From Mesostigma viride (lineage: Eukaryota; Streptophyta; Mesostigmatophyceae; Mesostigmatales; Mesostigmataceae): a DNA stretch of 25,000 nt. The stretch is from positions 4,297,785-4,322,784 of the forward strand of contig RPFO01000065.1 in NCBI GenBank assembly GCA_009746045.1. The letters run 5' to 3'. Of this stretch, positions 1 through 24,076 are shown one piece after another; positions within the stretch are counted from its first letter, which is position 1; every line of letters starts with the position of its first letter. The translations under genes were made by a program, and so were the position numbers. A model generated the notes under the pieces. That model ran no database searches. It was not told the origin of the DNA and saw only the letters and a program-made list of their open reading frames with translations.

Positions 1-547
1 TTCCCATATCAGAGTGGGCATAAGCAAGAGTTTGTTTAAACTGAACTCCTTACTTCATTTAGCAAATGTGAGTCAACATTTCAGAATTATAATAATGGAA
101 ATTCCATTAGCTTACCGTATGATGCTACACATGTTCATAGTGGTCAATTACGTGAGCTCCTTGAGCTAGTCACACGCACTGGGGGTACTGTGGTTGTTAA
201 GACCTCACTTGGACATGTGCAATGTCTTGAATTGGTTGCTCATTGAGTGAGACATAATGTTGGACGTATTGTGGCTGCTTAACAATAACTTTGTGCACGC
301 GTAATTCTTTAATCATGACTAATGTCGGGCGCGTTGCAATTATAAAGGGAGGCATGCAACTATGCAATGTGCGAACATATTAATTCCATTTAGGGTTATT
401 GCAGTTCAAAAGGAGTGGTGCCGTCGCAAACCGTGTAGATCCCGCTCTGAATGTTAGCCAGCCATAGTTGTAACTTACAAGGCTGCACATTTCCACCTCC
501 ATTTGTTTCCATCGTTGTGAATGACTCGACTAACACGGATGAGTCAA
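1..547. other. Intergenic, no gene seen
   Basis: AT-richer than the gene to the right. All frames are broken by frequent stops and I recognise no protein or RNA motif. Nothing can be assigned beyond unique intergenic sequence. Confidence 0.5.
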
Positions 548-610
548 CAGCAGGCTCGAGATATCAACAGCATGGTCCGGATCTCCATATTTCTGGCCTG
601 CGCTAGTTGC
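548..610 (-). repeat. Dispersed repeat, inverted copy
   Basis: Read on the minus strand, this stretch contains GCGCAGGCCAGAAAT, then a GGAGATCCGGACCATG block, then CTCGAGCCTGC. The same blocks in the same order occur on the plus strand at about 985-1050, 20271-20320 and 20388-20435. Four copies at three places make this a dispersed family. It could be a MITE-like or retroelement fragment; no terminal structure is visible. Confidence 0.65.
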
Positions 611-984
611 TTTATTGATAGTCTTTACATTGTCATCAAGTGAGTGAGACAACAAACATGACAATTGCCTGGGGCCAGCAGATAAATGTCCAAAATTATT
701 TCAATGAGCAATAAAAGTGATTACTACAAGTAGTCAAGGAAGTGTTATCGCACAGCAAATTTGAAGCAATATCTTATGAATCACGTTCCATAGTGGCCAT
801 CATGATCGCACACACAAAAAGAGCATGCCCCTGAAAGAAAAGAGATCGGACTCAACGGACCTTACAAGTTGACCCTTACCAACCAGTGTGCCTGGAACGT
901 GAAGCGTGGGGCGGCCAGCAACGAAAGATTGTTCATGCAGACGGACCGCCCATGTATTGCCGGGCGCATCAGTGTGTATGTCAA
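611..984. other. Intergenic, no gene seen
   Basis: No coding signal. Short open frames on both strands overlap each other and look random. Confidence 0.4.
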
Positions 985-1090
985 TGAGACAACAGCGCAG
1001 GCCAGAGATCTGGAGAATCCGGACCAAGGTAGCTCGAGCCTGCCGTTATGTTATCCGCGTTTTCGAGTCGTGCACGATGATGGATATGAA
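985..1090 (+). repeat. Dispersed repeat, direct copy
   Basis: It starts near GAGACAACAGCGCAGGCCAG and continues through GGAGAATCCGGACCA, GGTAGCTCGAGCCTGCCG, a TTATCCGCGT block, TTTCGAGTCGT and GATGATGGATAT. The same order is found in the tandem pair at 20269-20465, with small substitutions and indels. The copy therefore extends over about 100 bp, longer than the part kept at 548-610. Confidence 0.65.
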
Positions 1091-1586
1091 CCAGTGTGTA
1101 TGTGGCCATCAACACCAATTGCCGCCATCCATATTGTCATCAGGGCGTTGTGAGTTTCACGTTTGCTTTGTCGCTCATATTTCGCTTTGCCTTCGGCTTA
1201 GGCGAGCTCGCCTTGTCATCTCCAAAGAGTATGCAATGCCGCACAAGAAGACCGACATTTATTACTGCGCCAACTATCGTCCTCAAGATTGCCAGCATCT
1301 CCAAAGATCACCAAAGCCGCAACCAGATCGAGTGCGGCGCTGTGCCCTTCGCGTGCGATGCTCTGCTCTTCTACAGCCGTGGGGCTCGGAGCATTTGGGT
1401 TAATGTCGTCGCTAATAGCAGGCTTCGGGTCACCTTTCGCGAGGGTAACCCGTTGTAGCCATTCCTGAAAAGGCTGGTCGGTGTCCCTCATGGCTGGCTC
1501 CCGAGCACCTGCCACCTTCCCGCGCATGTCGCACGTCTGGCATTTTCATGGGCTTGCTTCGCGCCAACGCACGCTGTCCACCACAA
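1091..1586. other. Intergenic; weak unrecognised minus-strand ORF
   Basis: A minus-strand frame is open from 1527 to 1216 (103 codons). Its product is not low-complexity, but I recognise no family and see no neighbouring exons or promoter. It overlaps open frames on the plus strand, so chance is a fair explanation. Confidence 0.25.
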
Positions 1587-1753
1587 GTTCACAAAGAGTT
1601 CACGAGGAGTTCACGGGGAGTTCACGGGGAGTTCACAACTTCGGACTTCGGGGAGATTGTGAACTCGTCCTGTGAACTCGTGAACTCCTCGGGACCCAAA
1701 ATTAGCTCGGCCCCGGTCGGCCCAGTTCACAAAAGAGTTCACAAAGAGTTCAC
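1587..1753. repeat. GTTCAC / GTGAAC direct and inverted hexamer cluster
   Basis: Eight copies of GTTCAC (mostly inside GAGTTCAC) lie on the plus strand, with three copies of the complement GTGAAC between them, within 167 bp. The block CGAGGAGTTCACG at 1603-1615 is the exact reverse complement of 1679-1691. This gives a 13-bp stem with a 63-nt loop. It may be a short tandem expansion with an inverted part, or a multi-site regulatory element; the sequence alone does not decide. Confidence 0.7.
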
Positions 1754-1904
1754 CGCCTCATGTGAGTCGTGCCTAAGTCTTACATGGTACTTCTGGAAAA
1801 CTCTTCTGCAGTTTGCAGAGCACCTGACGCTACACCGTCCGCATTGGAAGTTCTAACTAAATAATTAGCTTCTGGAAAATGTTCTGGCTTAAAACCATAA
1901 AAAA

Positions 1905-2549
1905 GACAAAAGAAAATTAATTAATTAACTCCGGGGGCTGAGGACTGGACTCAACAAACAAACAAACAAAATTAATTAATTAACATGTGGGCACGGGGTC
2001 GTCGCCCTGTGAGAAAACAAACAAATACTTTATATTATATAAAAGTACATAAAACCTTCGAAAATACCTTGGACAGGCGGGGAACATGAAATATCGTGAA
2101 AATCGAAAAAAAACCGCGAGACTCAGGCCGAGCGCGGGGTGAGGCGCGACTGAACCAAGTGAACCGCTTTTGCATCCAGCAATCCACGCTCTACTGCCTC
2201 GGCAGGGCACGTCGGTCGGTACTCTGTAGAGGCTGAGGCCTGAGCGTGTCTAGTGTCTACAGATGTACATGTACGATGTACTACTCATGTGCGATACTTA
2301 TGGGCCTTGAGCAATTAAATAGGGTATCACTGACCTGAGACCTCCACTGACTAGTGACTATAGCCTGTGGCCGCCGAAAGGGGGGCCGCCGGGTTGGGGC
2401 GGCGTGTACCATATCTACCAAACAAACAAAAGAAATTTAATTAAATAAGTACCCACGTGCCTTGAACGGCTGCAGGACAAACAAACAAACAAAAGGTTTT
2501 AATTAAATAATAAAAACCCGGGACTCTAACTGGCTCCCCAACAAACAAT
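1905..2549. repeat. Interspersed (CAAA)n + TTAATTAA modules
   Basis: A CAAACAAACAAA-type run followed by TTAATTAA or TTTAATTAAAT recurs at about 1905-1930, 1953-1983, 2418-2448 and 2477-2511. Shorter CAAACAAA pieces without the second block are at 2013-2027 and 2539-2548. The spacers differ and look unique. This is not a simple microsatellite, because the two blocks travel together. Confidence 0.55.
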
Positions 2550-3640
2550 CCAGGGTTATTCGTAATGCAAATACGGCAAAAATTGACCCATAATAACAAA
2601 CTTCCAATGCGGACGGTGTATTGGCGAGAAACCGGTCCACGCAAGGAAACTGGGCCTCGGAGATCGACCCCAAAATTAAATTTGACTAGCGCAATCGACA
2701 GATCTCGTGATTACTTTCTCCAGGCCGTGTGCCAGTGTACGAAAGGGTTTCCTAGAGGAGCTCCCACGTGGATCGGCAGGTCCACGTGTCTTTTTTTTTT
2801 TTTTGAGACTATATCCAAGGGAATTCCAAATCTGCCCTCGGGTAGTTGAAAGTCCTTTTCCGACCAGGTGATAGACTTGTTATGAGACTGGCAAAAATGG
2901 CTCTAACGTCATTCTCTTACGCCAAGTAAGCCAAAGTCGAGTATGGCAAGTACGAGGTAGGGTGGTCTGATCTCAAGTATAAGTAGCGCAATCGATAGAT
3001 CTCGGTGAGGGTAGTCAGGATCTGCCATGAAAAGGCCGAACCTTGGTCCAAAATGGAAGATTGGGGTCGAAATCGGTCGGAATCCGATACATTTTGGGCA
3101 AAAAATAATTAATTCGCCAAAATGTACCTTTCTGGCTTCTGCTACCGTGGACCGGTTTCTCGCCAATAGCGTCCTGTTGCCTCTTGGCTGTGGACCTGTT
3201 GGCTGTTGCCGACTTGCCGCTTCTGACAGAGAGGCAGAGGCCTCTCGCGTTGCTCATGCTGGCATGCACTGGTGTTCAGGTGCACCGTGCAAGGTGGTGT
3301 GCCGAGATTTGGTATACCATCGACTACAGTATGTCTGCCACCCGTAAAATAACTTCATAGCCCCCAGCAGCCTTGCCACATATGCACCACTGCTTCAAAC
3401 GGATTATGCGCTAGGCTTGGCGACCGAGCCGTGTTTCTTTTCTGTCAATGGGCCGCTTGCATTAGGGAGGGGGCAAAGGCCGCATCTGCCGTCTGAAAGC
3501 GCTCTAGCAAAGTGCCTGCGCAAATAATGTCCGTAACTGGCCGGGAGTCGCCGCAGCAGTCGCGGCTTGCCATGCGTAGTGGAGGTGCCATGCATGCGGG
3601 TGGACATCCTATAGCATTTGGTTAATGATTGCCATTAAGG
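2550..3640. other. Intergenic, no gene seen; one duplicated 21-mer
   Basis: No supported gene. TAGCGCAATCGACAGATCTC at 2687 recurs at 2984 with one substitution (CGAT for CGAC), 297 bp apart. A T14-like run is at about 2791-2804. ACATTTTGG and CCAAAATGT around 3090-3125 form a small inverted repeat. Confidence 0.4.
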
Positions 3641-4548
3641 CTTAGGTCTCGTAACTGTCAGCCTATTTATTGGGAAACATGGCCGTAACAGTAAGGCGCA
3701 GCGGCGTCATCTTCTTGGCCACCGTGTTTGCGTCCGGTTGCGCATGTACGTACAATGCGCCTTTGGACTCATCAGGTTTGGAAATTTTGTGTCACGGGAC
3801 GCTTTCCCAGCATTGCTGGAGTTCACCGTCCCCCCGCGCGGGATGTCTGTTGCCAATTTACTGAAACGTACAAGAGCTCGCTGGAAAAGCGATTGACAGG
3901 CCGCACCCGCCTAACACTGTGCCGTATACTGAGGCCAATGTGGCGTTTTTGCAGCCAGGGCCTGCAATGCTTGTCTCTTGGCGGGGCTGTCGTCCTCTCG
4001 AATGGCGTTGGTTCCTCGGCGCCGCTTCAGTTGCTCTGTCCCTTGTGTTAGCCTTGATGCGGGCACACCCCATGTGGAACAAGGGAATCGTTCCCCCTTG
4101 TCTGCCGACGCTCGCTCCGCCACTTGCCTCCCTGCTGGACCTTCCCCTTTTGCACCTGGTGCTGGCTGCCCACCCCTGTTGACCATCCGGTGCCGATGCT
4201 GGCACACGTATTTGTCGCCCACGTGTCTGGTGGGGCACCCCCCACCAATGATGTGGCATGACGCAATCGGCTGCCTCGTTGCGGACATGCGTCTCTGCGC
4301 TGCAAGTGTGCATCCCTCCGCCTGCAAGTATCTGCGCGCAGCGTCCCTACAGCATTGACCTCGCCCCACCAACGTCGTGCCGCGTCGTCACAACGTCACC
4401 CCTACAACCCCTGTGTAGCATTCCCAGCTCATCATTCCTGTCGCGGCATTTCCTTCCACCACTGTACCTGCTCTGGGGTGTGCTAGCAGAAACAAACAGC
4501 GTCGCATTGCCTGCGTCTGCTAGCGCGGTTTTGCCTCCTCCTGCCCAC

Positions 4549-4594
4549 ATGTCGAGTTGCCTCCTGCTCCTTGTAGCATCGTTTGCATCGCCCC
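4549..4594 (+). other. Candidate alternative first exon (signal peptide)
   Basis: From ATG 4549 the frame reads MSSCLLLLVASFASP, a typical short signal peptide. A GT at 4595 is in the right phase to join the CAG acceptor ending at 4735, which would continue straight into the sulfotransferase frame. Plant tyrosylprotein sulfotransferases enter the secretory pathway, so such an exon is expected. Against it, the donor GTAGAA is poor compared with the other introns of the gene, and the ATG context is weak. Confidence 0.3.
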
Positions 4595-4657
4595 GTAGAA
4601 CGCCCCATCTATAACTTGGCTTTGCTCCCGCTTGCTCTCACCCTGCGCTACATATCT

Positions 4658-4735
4658 GTGAGTTTAAACTTTTCTTCTTCTGGTGACCTTACCCACCCCA
4701 CCAATGCACCCCCCCCAACCCTCACACTCGCGCAG
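4658..4735 (+). other. Candidate 5' UTR intron
   Basis: A perfect donor GTGAGT at 4658 and a pyrimidine-rich tract ending CGCAG at 4735 bracket 78 nt. The acceptor is two bases before ATG 4738. If spliced, the joined frame has an upstream stop (TAA 4612-4614) and no earlier ATG, so translation would begin at 4738. This competes with the 4549-4594 exon model, which uses the same acceptor. Confidence 0.45.
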
Positions 4736-4737
4736 TC

Positions 4738-19612
<14,875 letters not shown>

Positions 19613-19808
19613 TGGGCTCTGTTTAGAATGGGCTTTGTCTACTCTAGAGATATGTGAATGGTTTACAGGTATACCCAGCGCATCACTGCCTGGCATTAAG
19701 TTGGGAATTTTTCTTCCCCACTTGCCACATTGGCATCTGTGCGGTTCACATCGGGATGGCAAGAAGCAGTCGTAGGTTCGGCTTGCTTGCACTTTAGTTA
19801 ATAGTAAT

Positions 19809-19813
19809 TGTAA
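19809..19813 (+). promoter_or_regulatory. Putative TGTAA polyadenylation signal
   Basis: The first TGTAA after the TPST stop, 197 nt downstream. TGTAA is the standard 3'-end signal of chlorophyte mRNAs. It implies a short 3' UTR ending near 19825-19835. Confidence 0.5.
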
Positions 19814-20268
19814 GGTGTCAACGGGCCAACTTGTACCACAAGCTAACCGGTAAAGCATGCATGTGTGAGCACAGCGTTGTCTGTCCCACTTATGAACGCT
19901 TTGTATCAATGAGACAACTAAACGGCATTTCACAGAGCAGGCTCCTTTGGTCAATGAATTAAGGGCCGCTGCGAGTTTTGCCTAGTACCTCCAAATTATG
20001 CACCACGTGATAGCGCGCGCTGGTACCACGCTTCTTGGTCTGTCAGCCAGGCATCAGGACTGCGCACTAAATCTTGGATATATTTTTGTCAGACTCAGTC
20101 ATGGGATCATGCTAGTTTATGATTTAGTTGATAACGTGAGACAACTTTATTTCAAACGATATCACGCATGCATGGATGCACGTTGCATGCTATCCTCGGC
20201 CGCACGTAAAAGCTATGTATACGCTAGCTCTGATCGATCGGAGAAAAGGCGCATATCAAGGAGCTATA
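19814..20268. other. Intergenic, no gene seen
   Basis: No coding signal or array. A GAGACAAC word like that at the left edge of the dispersed repeat occurs at about 19911 and 20138, perhaps as decayed copies. Confidence 0.4.
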
Positions 20269-20465
20269 GACAACCAGCGCAGGCCAGAAATCAGGATAAT
20301 CGGGACCATATGGTAGTTCGAGCCTGCCTTTATGTATCTTTTCCGCGTAATTTCGAGTCGTTCAAGATGATGAATATATCAAAGAGACAACCAGCGCAGG
20401 CCAGAAATCGGGAGAATCCGGACCATGGTAGCTCGAGCCTGCCGTTATCTTTTCCGCATATGAAT
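20269..20465 (+). repeat. Dispersed repeat, tandem pair (117-bp period)
   Basis: Two direct copies of the repeat family seen at 548-610 and 985-1090. CAACCAGCGCAGGCCAGAAAT starts at 20271 and again at 20388, 117 bp apart. Each continues with the GGGACCAT or CCGGACCATGG block and TCGAGCCTGCC. The first copy also keeps the CGCGTAATTTCGAGTCG part shared with 985-1090. Confidence 0.7.
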
Positions 20466-21060
20466 GGAGATCGTAGAAATGTGTAGCCTTTTGCATTGAA
20501 ATTATGGCTAGCTAGCTGGCTTACGTGTAGCCGCGACTAGATGAGCTAGACGGTGGCCGGGGGCGGAAACAGCTTGCTTGATCAGGGCGTATGTTTTCGA
20601 GCCTAACTGGCCGGGAGTGTCTATCTAGTGGTGAGCACTGGTCATTGCTGTGATCACTCTAGCCCCGTACCATTTACGAGGAAATACCCGCACATGCATG
20701 GAAAACCACTGAAAAGGTCTAGCTAGCTAGTCTGTCATAACGTTAGCCATGCCATGTTTCCAAGGGCCCACACCAGCCCTTGCTTTAATTAATTTGCAAC
20801 ATAACTCCGTTGGGAGCCGTACATATGTAGCAAATATCCCTGAGAAGGGGCATATGGCTTTTAATACATTCTGGGCTACTTCCTGCAAGGGTGGGAATGT
20901 AAACAACACTTGCTCTAGGTGCACCAGGGCACCTGCACCCTCATGATCTTCACGCTATGCCCAGCTAAGGGGGAGCATGTCATATGTGGGGGAAGATCAT
21001 CATGGCTATACAAGAGCTAGGGCATGGCTTCTCGACAGAGAGCATCTCTCTGCATGGCAT
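20466..21060. other. Intergenic, no gene seen; GCTA-rich patches
   Basis: Short GCTAGCTAGCTGG and CTAGCTAGCTAG stretches occur at about 20508 and 20720. No gene or transposon end was recognised. Confidence 0.4.
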
Positions 21061-21061
21061 A

Positions 21062-21159
21062 GCATGGCTCAATTCTTAATGCGACATCCATGGGGGTCCC
21101 ATTATAGGCAGGGCGTGGCTAAATTCTGAAGGCATCATCCATGGGGGCCATTATGGGCA
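21062..21159 (+). repeat. Imperfect tandem duplication, about 50 bp
   Basis: The blocks at 21062-21110 and 21113-21159 share GCRTGGCT, AATTCT, CATCCATGGGGG and CATTAT in the same order with several substitutions. They lie at the left edge of the reverse transcriptase remnant. Confidence 0.55.
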
Positions 21160-21730
21160 CACATGCGCGTGGGATGAGGGCTCACAGGCAGTATAGTGCG
21201 GACTGCGGAAGGCACGTACCACCCCACCATTCGACCCTTCACCACAGGGTGTGGCAAGGTTGTGTCCTGTCCCCATACCTGTTCATTATTGTCGTGGACC
21301 ACGTCATGCGCCGGGCACGTGCGCGCTTTACTGCTCTTAAGGGGTTCGAGCCAGGCTTGGACATCCTTAACGTGAAAGAGCACGGCGGGGTTAGACCTGG
21401 TTACCGCCTTGCCGACCTGATTTATGCGGATGACACCACCCTCATCGAGAGCCCCGAGCACATTCAGACCTGGCTGGACTGTCTGGGCCTGGAGGCGCGG
21501 GCAGTGGAGTTGGAGATTAGTGTCAAAACTGAGGCGATGGTGATTGGGGCCTCCAGTACACCACCGCTGCCGCGCCTGCTCGACGGGACGGAGGTCCCGT
21601 TCCGCGACCGCTTCAAGCTGTTGGGGAGTTGGCTTCCTGACACTGCCGACGATGTGGACACCCGCATCGGCCTTGCCTGGGCCAAGCTCCGTTCGCTCAA
21701 ACCCTACTGGCGCTCGAAGGGCCTGGGCGA
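21141..21730 (+). pseudogene. Non-LTR retrotransposon reverse transcriptase, 5' part
   Basis: One open frame carries QGCVLSPYLFIIVVDHVMRRA (RT block 4), RLADLIYADDTTL with the catalytic YADD (block 5), VKTEAMVIG (block 6) and RFKLLGSWL (block 7). These are typical of LINE-type reverse transcriptases. The fingers, any endonuclease and ORF1 are missing upstream, so this is a 5'-truncated copy. It is cut at 21730 by the insertion at 21731-23332. There is no way for it to be active. Confidence 0.85.
21723..21730. repeat. Target site duplication, left copy
   Basis: CTGGGCGA, identical to 23333-23340, at the break point of the reverse transcriptase frame. Confidence 0.8.
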
Positions 21731-21781
21731 CAGAGTGCAATCGTACGTTATACGCGTTATACGGTCACGGTGGAGTATAAT

Positions 21782-21821
21782 GTATAATACGGTATAATAC
21801 GGTATAATACGGTATTATACG
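21782..21821. repeat. Left subterminal GTATAATACG repeats
   Basis: Three direct GTATAATAC copies at 10-bp spacing (21782, 21792, 21802), then the inverted GTATTATAC at 21812. The 23 bases at 21789-21811 match the complement of the right-end block at 23284-23306. Confidence 0.8.
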
Positions 21822-22456
21822 TTTTCGTACGGACACACTCAGAATACTCTGATTTTACACATTTTAAGACACCCACCATCAATCCACATGTTTTTAACAC
21901 TGTTTTGGACATAATCCAAGGTTGCCCTACCCTCGGCTATACTCTATACGGTGGATATTGTGGACACGATCGATATATTGCATGTAATACTGAGAATGTA
22001 AACGTGCGCATGCATAATTGTGTGTATGTGTATAACTGTATATATGTGGCTTTATATTGGTTATGTTTACTTGGGTGCCTTCACTTTGATGCAAGTAATT
22101 ATATATGGTAAAAAGGCCAGCAATAACTAGGGGACCGTGCAGTGGGCCAGCAAGGGGCCAACATGTTAAACATGGCTAAACAGGTGGGGATGTGATAATA
22201 AGTAACTCACATATTCTCACCTTCCATACAACAACCTTGTTTTCCAGCAGGCTGAAGAGCATGACAGGCGTCTATGAGCTCGCCAGCTCCTTGCAACGGT
22301 GATGCCGCTCCCAGGCAGCTAGGGTCCTTGACTACGCAATATAGAATGTCTACCGTGTGAAAACCTCCATACAGGAAGCGTAGCAAAGCCAGATAACTGC
22401 CCGATCAATTCTGGGTAGCTTTAGGAAGCATGGCATACGCAGCGTAAGGAAAACCA

Positions 22457-22756
22457 TTGAAAGCTGCGGAAAATCTGATAGCACAACTGCAACAAGTGGA
22501 GAACAAAATAGCAAGAAAAACCCAGAAACGGCGCAAAAAGTTTCATGCCAGGTTCATTAAGAGCGCAAACAGACTGGGCGGTGACATGCGGCAAATCAAC
22601 GTACCACGGCCGGCATTATTTCCTACCCAGGCGCGCAAGAAAAGCCAGCCAGCCATGGATGGATTAACCGCGGATCGCGCAGGCCTGAACGAAATCATTT
22701 TAGAAATGACAGGAAATGGCCGCAGATCGAAGATGCTTAGGTTATTTTCATGGTAA
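22457..22756 (+). other. Unrecognised ORF inside the hAT-like element
   Basis: 99 codons, Lys/Arg-rich in the middle (KIARKTQKRRKKFHARF). No family recognised. Codon use does not show it to be a real gene. It overlaps the next open frame at its end, so a degraded longer gene with a frameshift is possible. Confidence 0.25.
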
Positions 22757-23063
22757 ACGGCTCTTGCTGCATCAAAATAACCCACGAATATCGAGTTCTA
22801 CCGTCGCAGGCACACATGCTAGATTATTCATCGCGGCCAAATTGTTGGATGAGACCCCCGTGCAAATCTGTACCAACAAAGGCAGCGAATTTGCAAATAG
22901 TGCAGATCTTGCTATGAAACATCATCATAGAACATCACTTTTAACCATCGGCTTAATTTTTTCGCCTGTCGCCCGCCGGATTAGCCATATTTTAACGGAA
23001 CGCACGTCGCCATGGCCACCTCCGCACGGTGCGCGCACTGTGTGCACCACAATTTCAAAATAA
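22716..23063 (+). pseudogene. Possible integrase-like remnant
   Basis: The frame contains PVQICTNKGSEFAN, which resembles the second-aspartate region of DDE integrases (usually TDNGSEF), but the aspartate is Asn and the next residue Lys. No first Asp or Glu partner can be placed with confidence. If real, it is an inactive leftover of another element inside the hAT-like insertion. Confidence 0.2.
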
Positions 23064-23201
23064 GATCGCGTCGAATTGTGAAAGTTCAGACGGGTCAGTA
23101 CTTAGTAGAGATACGAAATCTGTTGCTTCAAATCGTTGCCCTGTCGTTCTGGCATCCTAGCCGCGCAAAACGTAAAAAAAACGCGGAAAACACGGCATTA
23201 T

Positions 23202-23306
23202 ACGGTATAATACGGTATAATACGTCATTATGCGCTAAAACGTATTACGTATGAAAAATCATACGCTCAAAGCCAGCGTATTACGTATTATACCGTATTA
23301 TACCGT
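23202..23306. repeat. Right subterminal hairpin with 24-bp perfect arms
   Basis: Arms 23202-23225 and 23283-23306 are exact reverse complements built from GTATAATACG repeats, separated by a 57-nt loop. The right arm is part of the terminal inverted repeat; the left arm is a direct copy of the left-end block. Confidence 0.85.
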
Positions 23307-23332
23307 ATTATACGGCGTATGATTTTACACTG

Positions 23333-23340
23333 CTGGGCGA
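23333..23340. repeat. Target site duplication, right copy
   Basis: CTGGGCGA, where the reverse transcriptase sequence resumes. Confidence 0.8.
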
Positions 23341-23908
23341 GCACCGCAATTGCGCATGCTCTTCAAGGTCCTCGTCCTCACGGTGCGGCTCACGTATGGC
23401 GCCGAGGCGTGGACCCTCCCACCCAAACTGGCAGCTAGGCTAGACGGCACGGTTTACACTGAGGATGCTCTGACAGGTCCTTAACGTAGGGTTTTCCGAG
23501 CGTCCGTCATCAGAATCTTTGTATCAAGGCATGCCTCGTATTTCGGACGAGATTAGGCAGCGTAGGATAGCATTTGTAGGACACCTTGCTCGCACCAGCC
23601 AGGTCGACACCGCCCTTGGCCTGGCCGGCCCCCAGCGGCTTGGCCAGCCAGGGCGACACATTCTGACCTGGCCTGGCCCCGAGGGCATTCCCAAAAGGGT
23701 AGGGAAACCTGTCACGACCTACATCCCGATGTTGCTGGACGACCTAGTGGTCCCAGCCCAGTTTGAGCACCGCATCCACTCTCTCTCCCGTCTTTGGACT
23801 GCCATGCAGGACAAGACGCGGTGGAAGAAGATTGTCAAGGCGCACACGCCCGACCCTGTGGGCAAGCCCCCTCCCCCCAAGCGGAGGAGGCGCGGTTTTG
23901 ATGAGTAG
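23341..23908 (+). pseudogene. Non-LTR retrotransposon reverse transcriptase, 3' part
   Basis: After the insertion the frame gives LRMLFKVLVLTVRLTYGAEAWTL, the usual thumb-region block of LINE reverse transcriptases, and runs to a stop at about 23483. A different frame then carries YQGMPRISDEIRQRRIAFVGHLART, the common C-terminal block, to TAG 23906-23908 after a basic tail (PPPPKRRRR). Removing the hAT-like element would not restore one frame: the sequence just after the target site is also off by one base. Confidence 0.8.
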
Positions 23909-24040
23909 TGTAGTTAGGATTTTCTAGATAGCTTAGAGTTAGGATAGTTCGATCACGCGGCTTCCTCCACCCCATCCATCATGGAATATGTGCTACATGA
24001 CCCCCCCACGGAGGCATGTTATAATTTAATTTAATTTAAT
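23909..24040 (+). mobile_element. Retrotransposon 3' UTR and TTTAA-repeat tail
   Basis: About 110 nt of non-coding sequence after the reverse transcriptase stop, then AATTTAATTTAATTTAAT at 24023-24040. Many LINEs end in a short simple-repeat tail; this fits as the element's 3' end. No target duplication was found, since the 5' end is unclear. Confidence 0.45.
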
Positions 24041-24076
24041 GCGCGTGGGCCACATGCTAGGCTAAGCCTGACTAAT

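Larger units (their letters stand above)
3641..4737 (+). promoter_or_regulatory. Upstream / 5' leader region of the sulfotransferase gene
   Basis: This GC-rich, pyrimidine-rich stretch precedes the gene and is where promoter and leader should lie. No TATA box or known element stands out. Several open frames here (for example 3919-4182 and 4258-4614) overlap one another. They have no recognisable domains apart from hydrophobic runs at about 3968-4060 and 4549-4590. The assignment rests only on position. Confidence 0.35.
21731..23332. mobile_element. hAT-like DNA transposon, non-autonomous (1,602 bp)
   Basis: The element is flanked by the exact 8-bp repeat CTGGGCGA (21723-21730 and 23333-23340). 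It starts CAGAGTGCAATCGTACG and ends as the complement of CAGTGTAAAATCATACG. hAT elements make 8-bp target duplications and have CAG-R-G type tips, so both features fit. Subterminal GTATAATACG decamers lie at both ends (21782-21820 and 23205-23313), like the transposase-binding repeats of hAT elements. No hAT transposase is readable inside. Orientation is unknown. Confidence 0.75.

Noticed and set aside
3670-3864. Small ORF with a lipoprotein-like start (VIFLATVFASGC)
   Set aside because: The setting is eukaryotic, the frame overlaps others on both strands, and nothing downstream supports a gene. Hydrophobic runs of this length occur by chance.
3919-4182. Frame with a hydrophobic segment as a possible type II membrane anchor for the sulfotransferase
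   Set aside because: No donor in this frame has the phase needed to join the acceptor at 4735; the 4549 exon fits better.
21723-23349. A longer target duplication including the GCAA at 21737-21740 and 23346-23349
   Set aside because: The bases between CTGGGCGA and GCAA differ in sequence and length, and the element's CAG tips start exactly after the 8-bp repeat.
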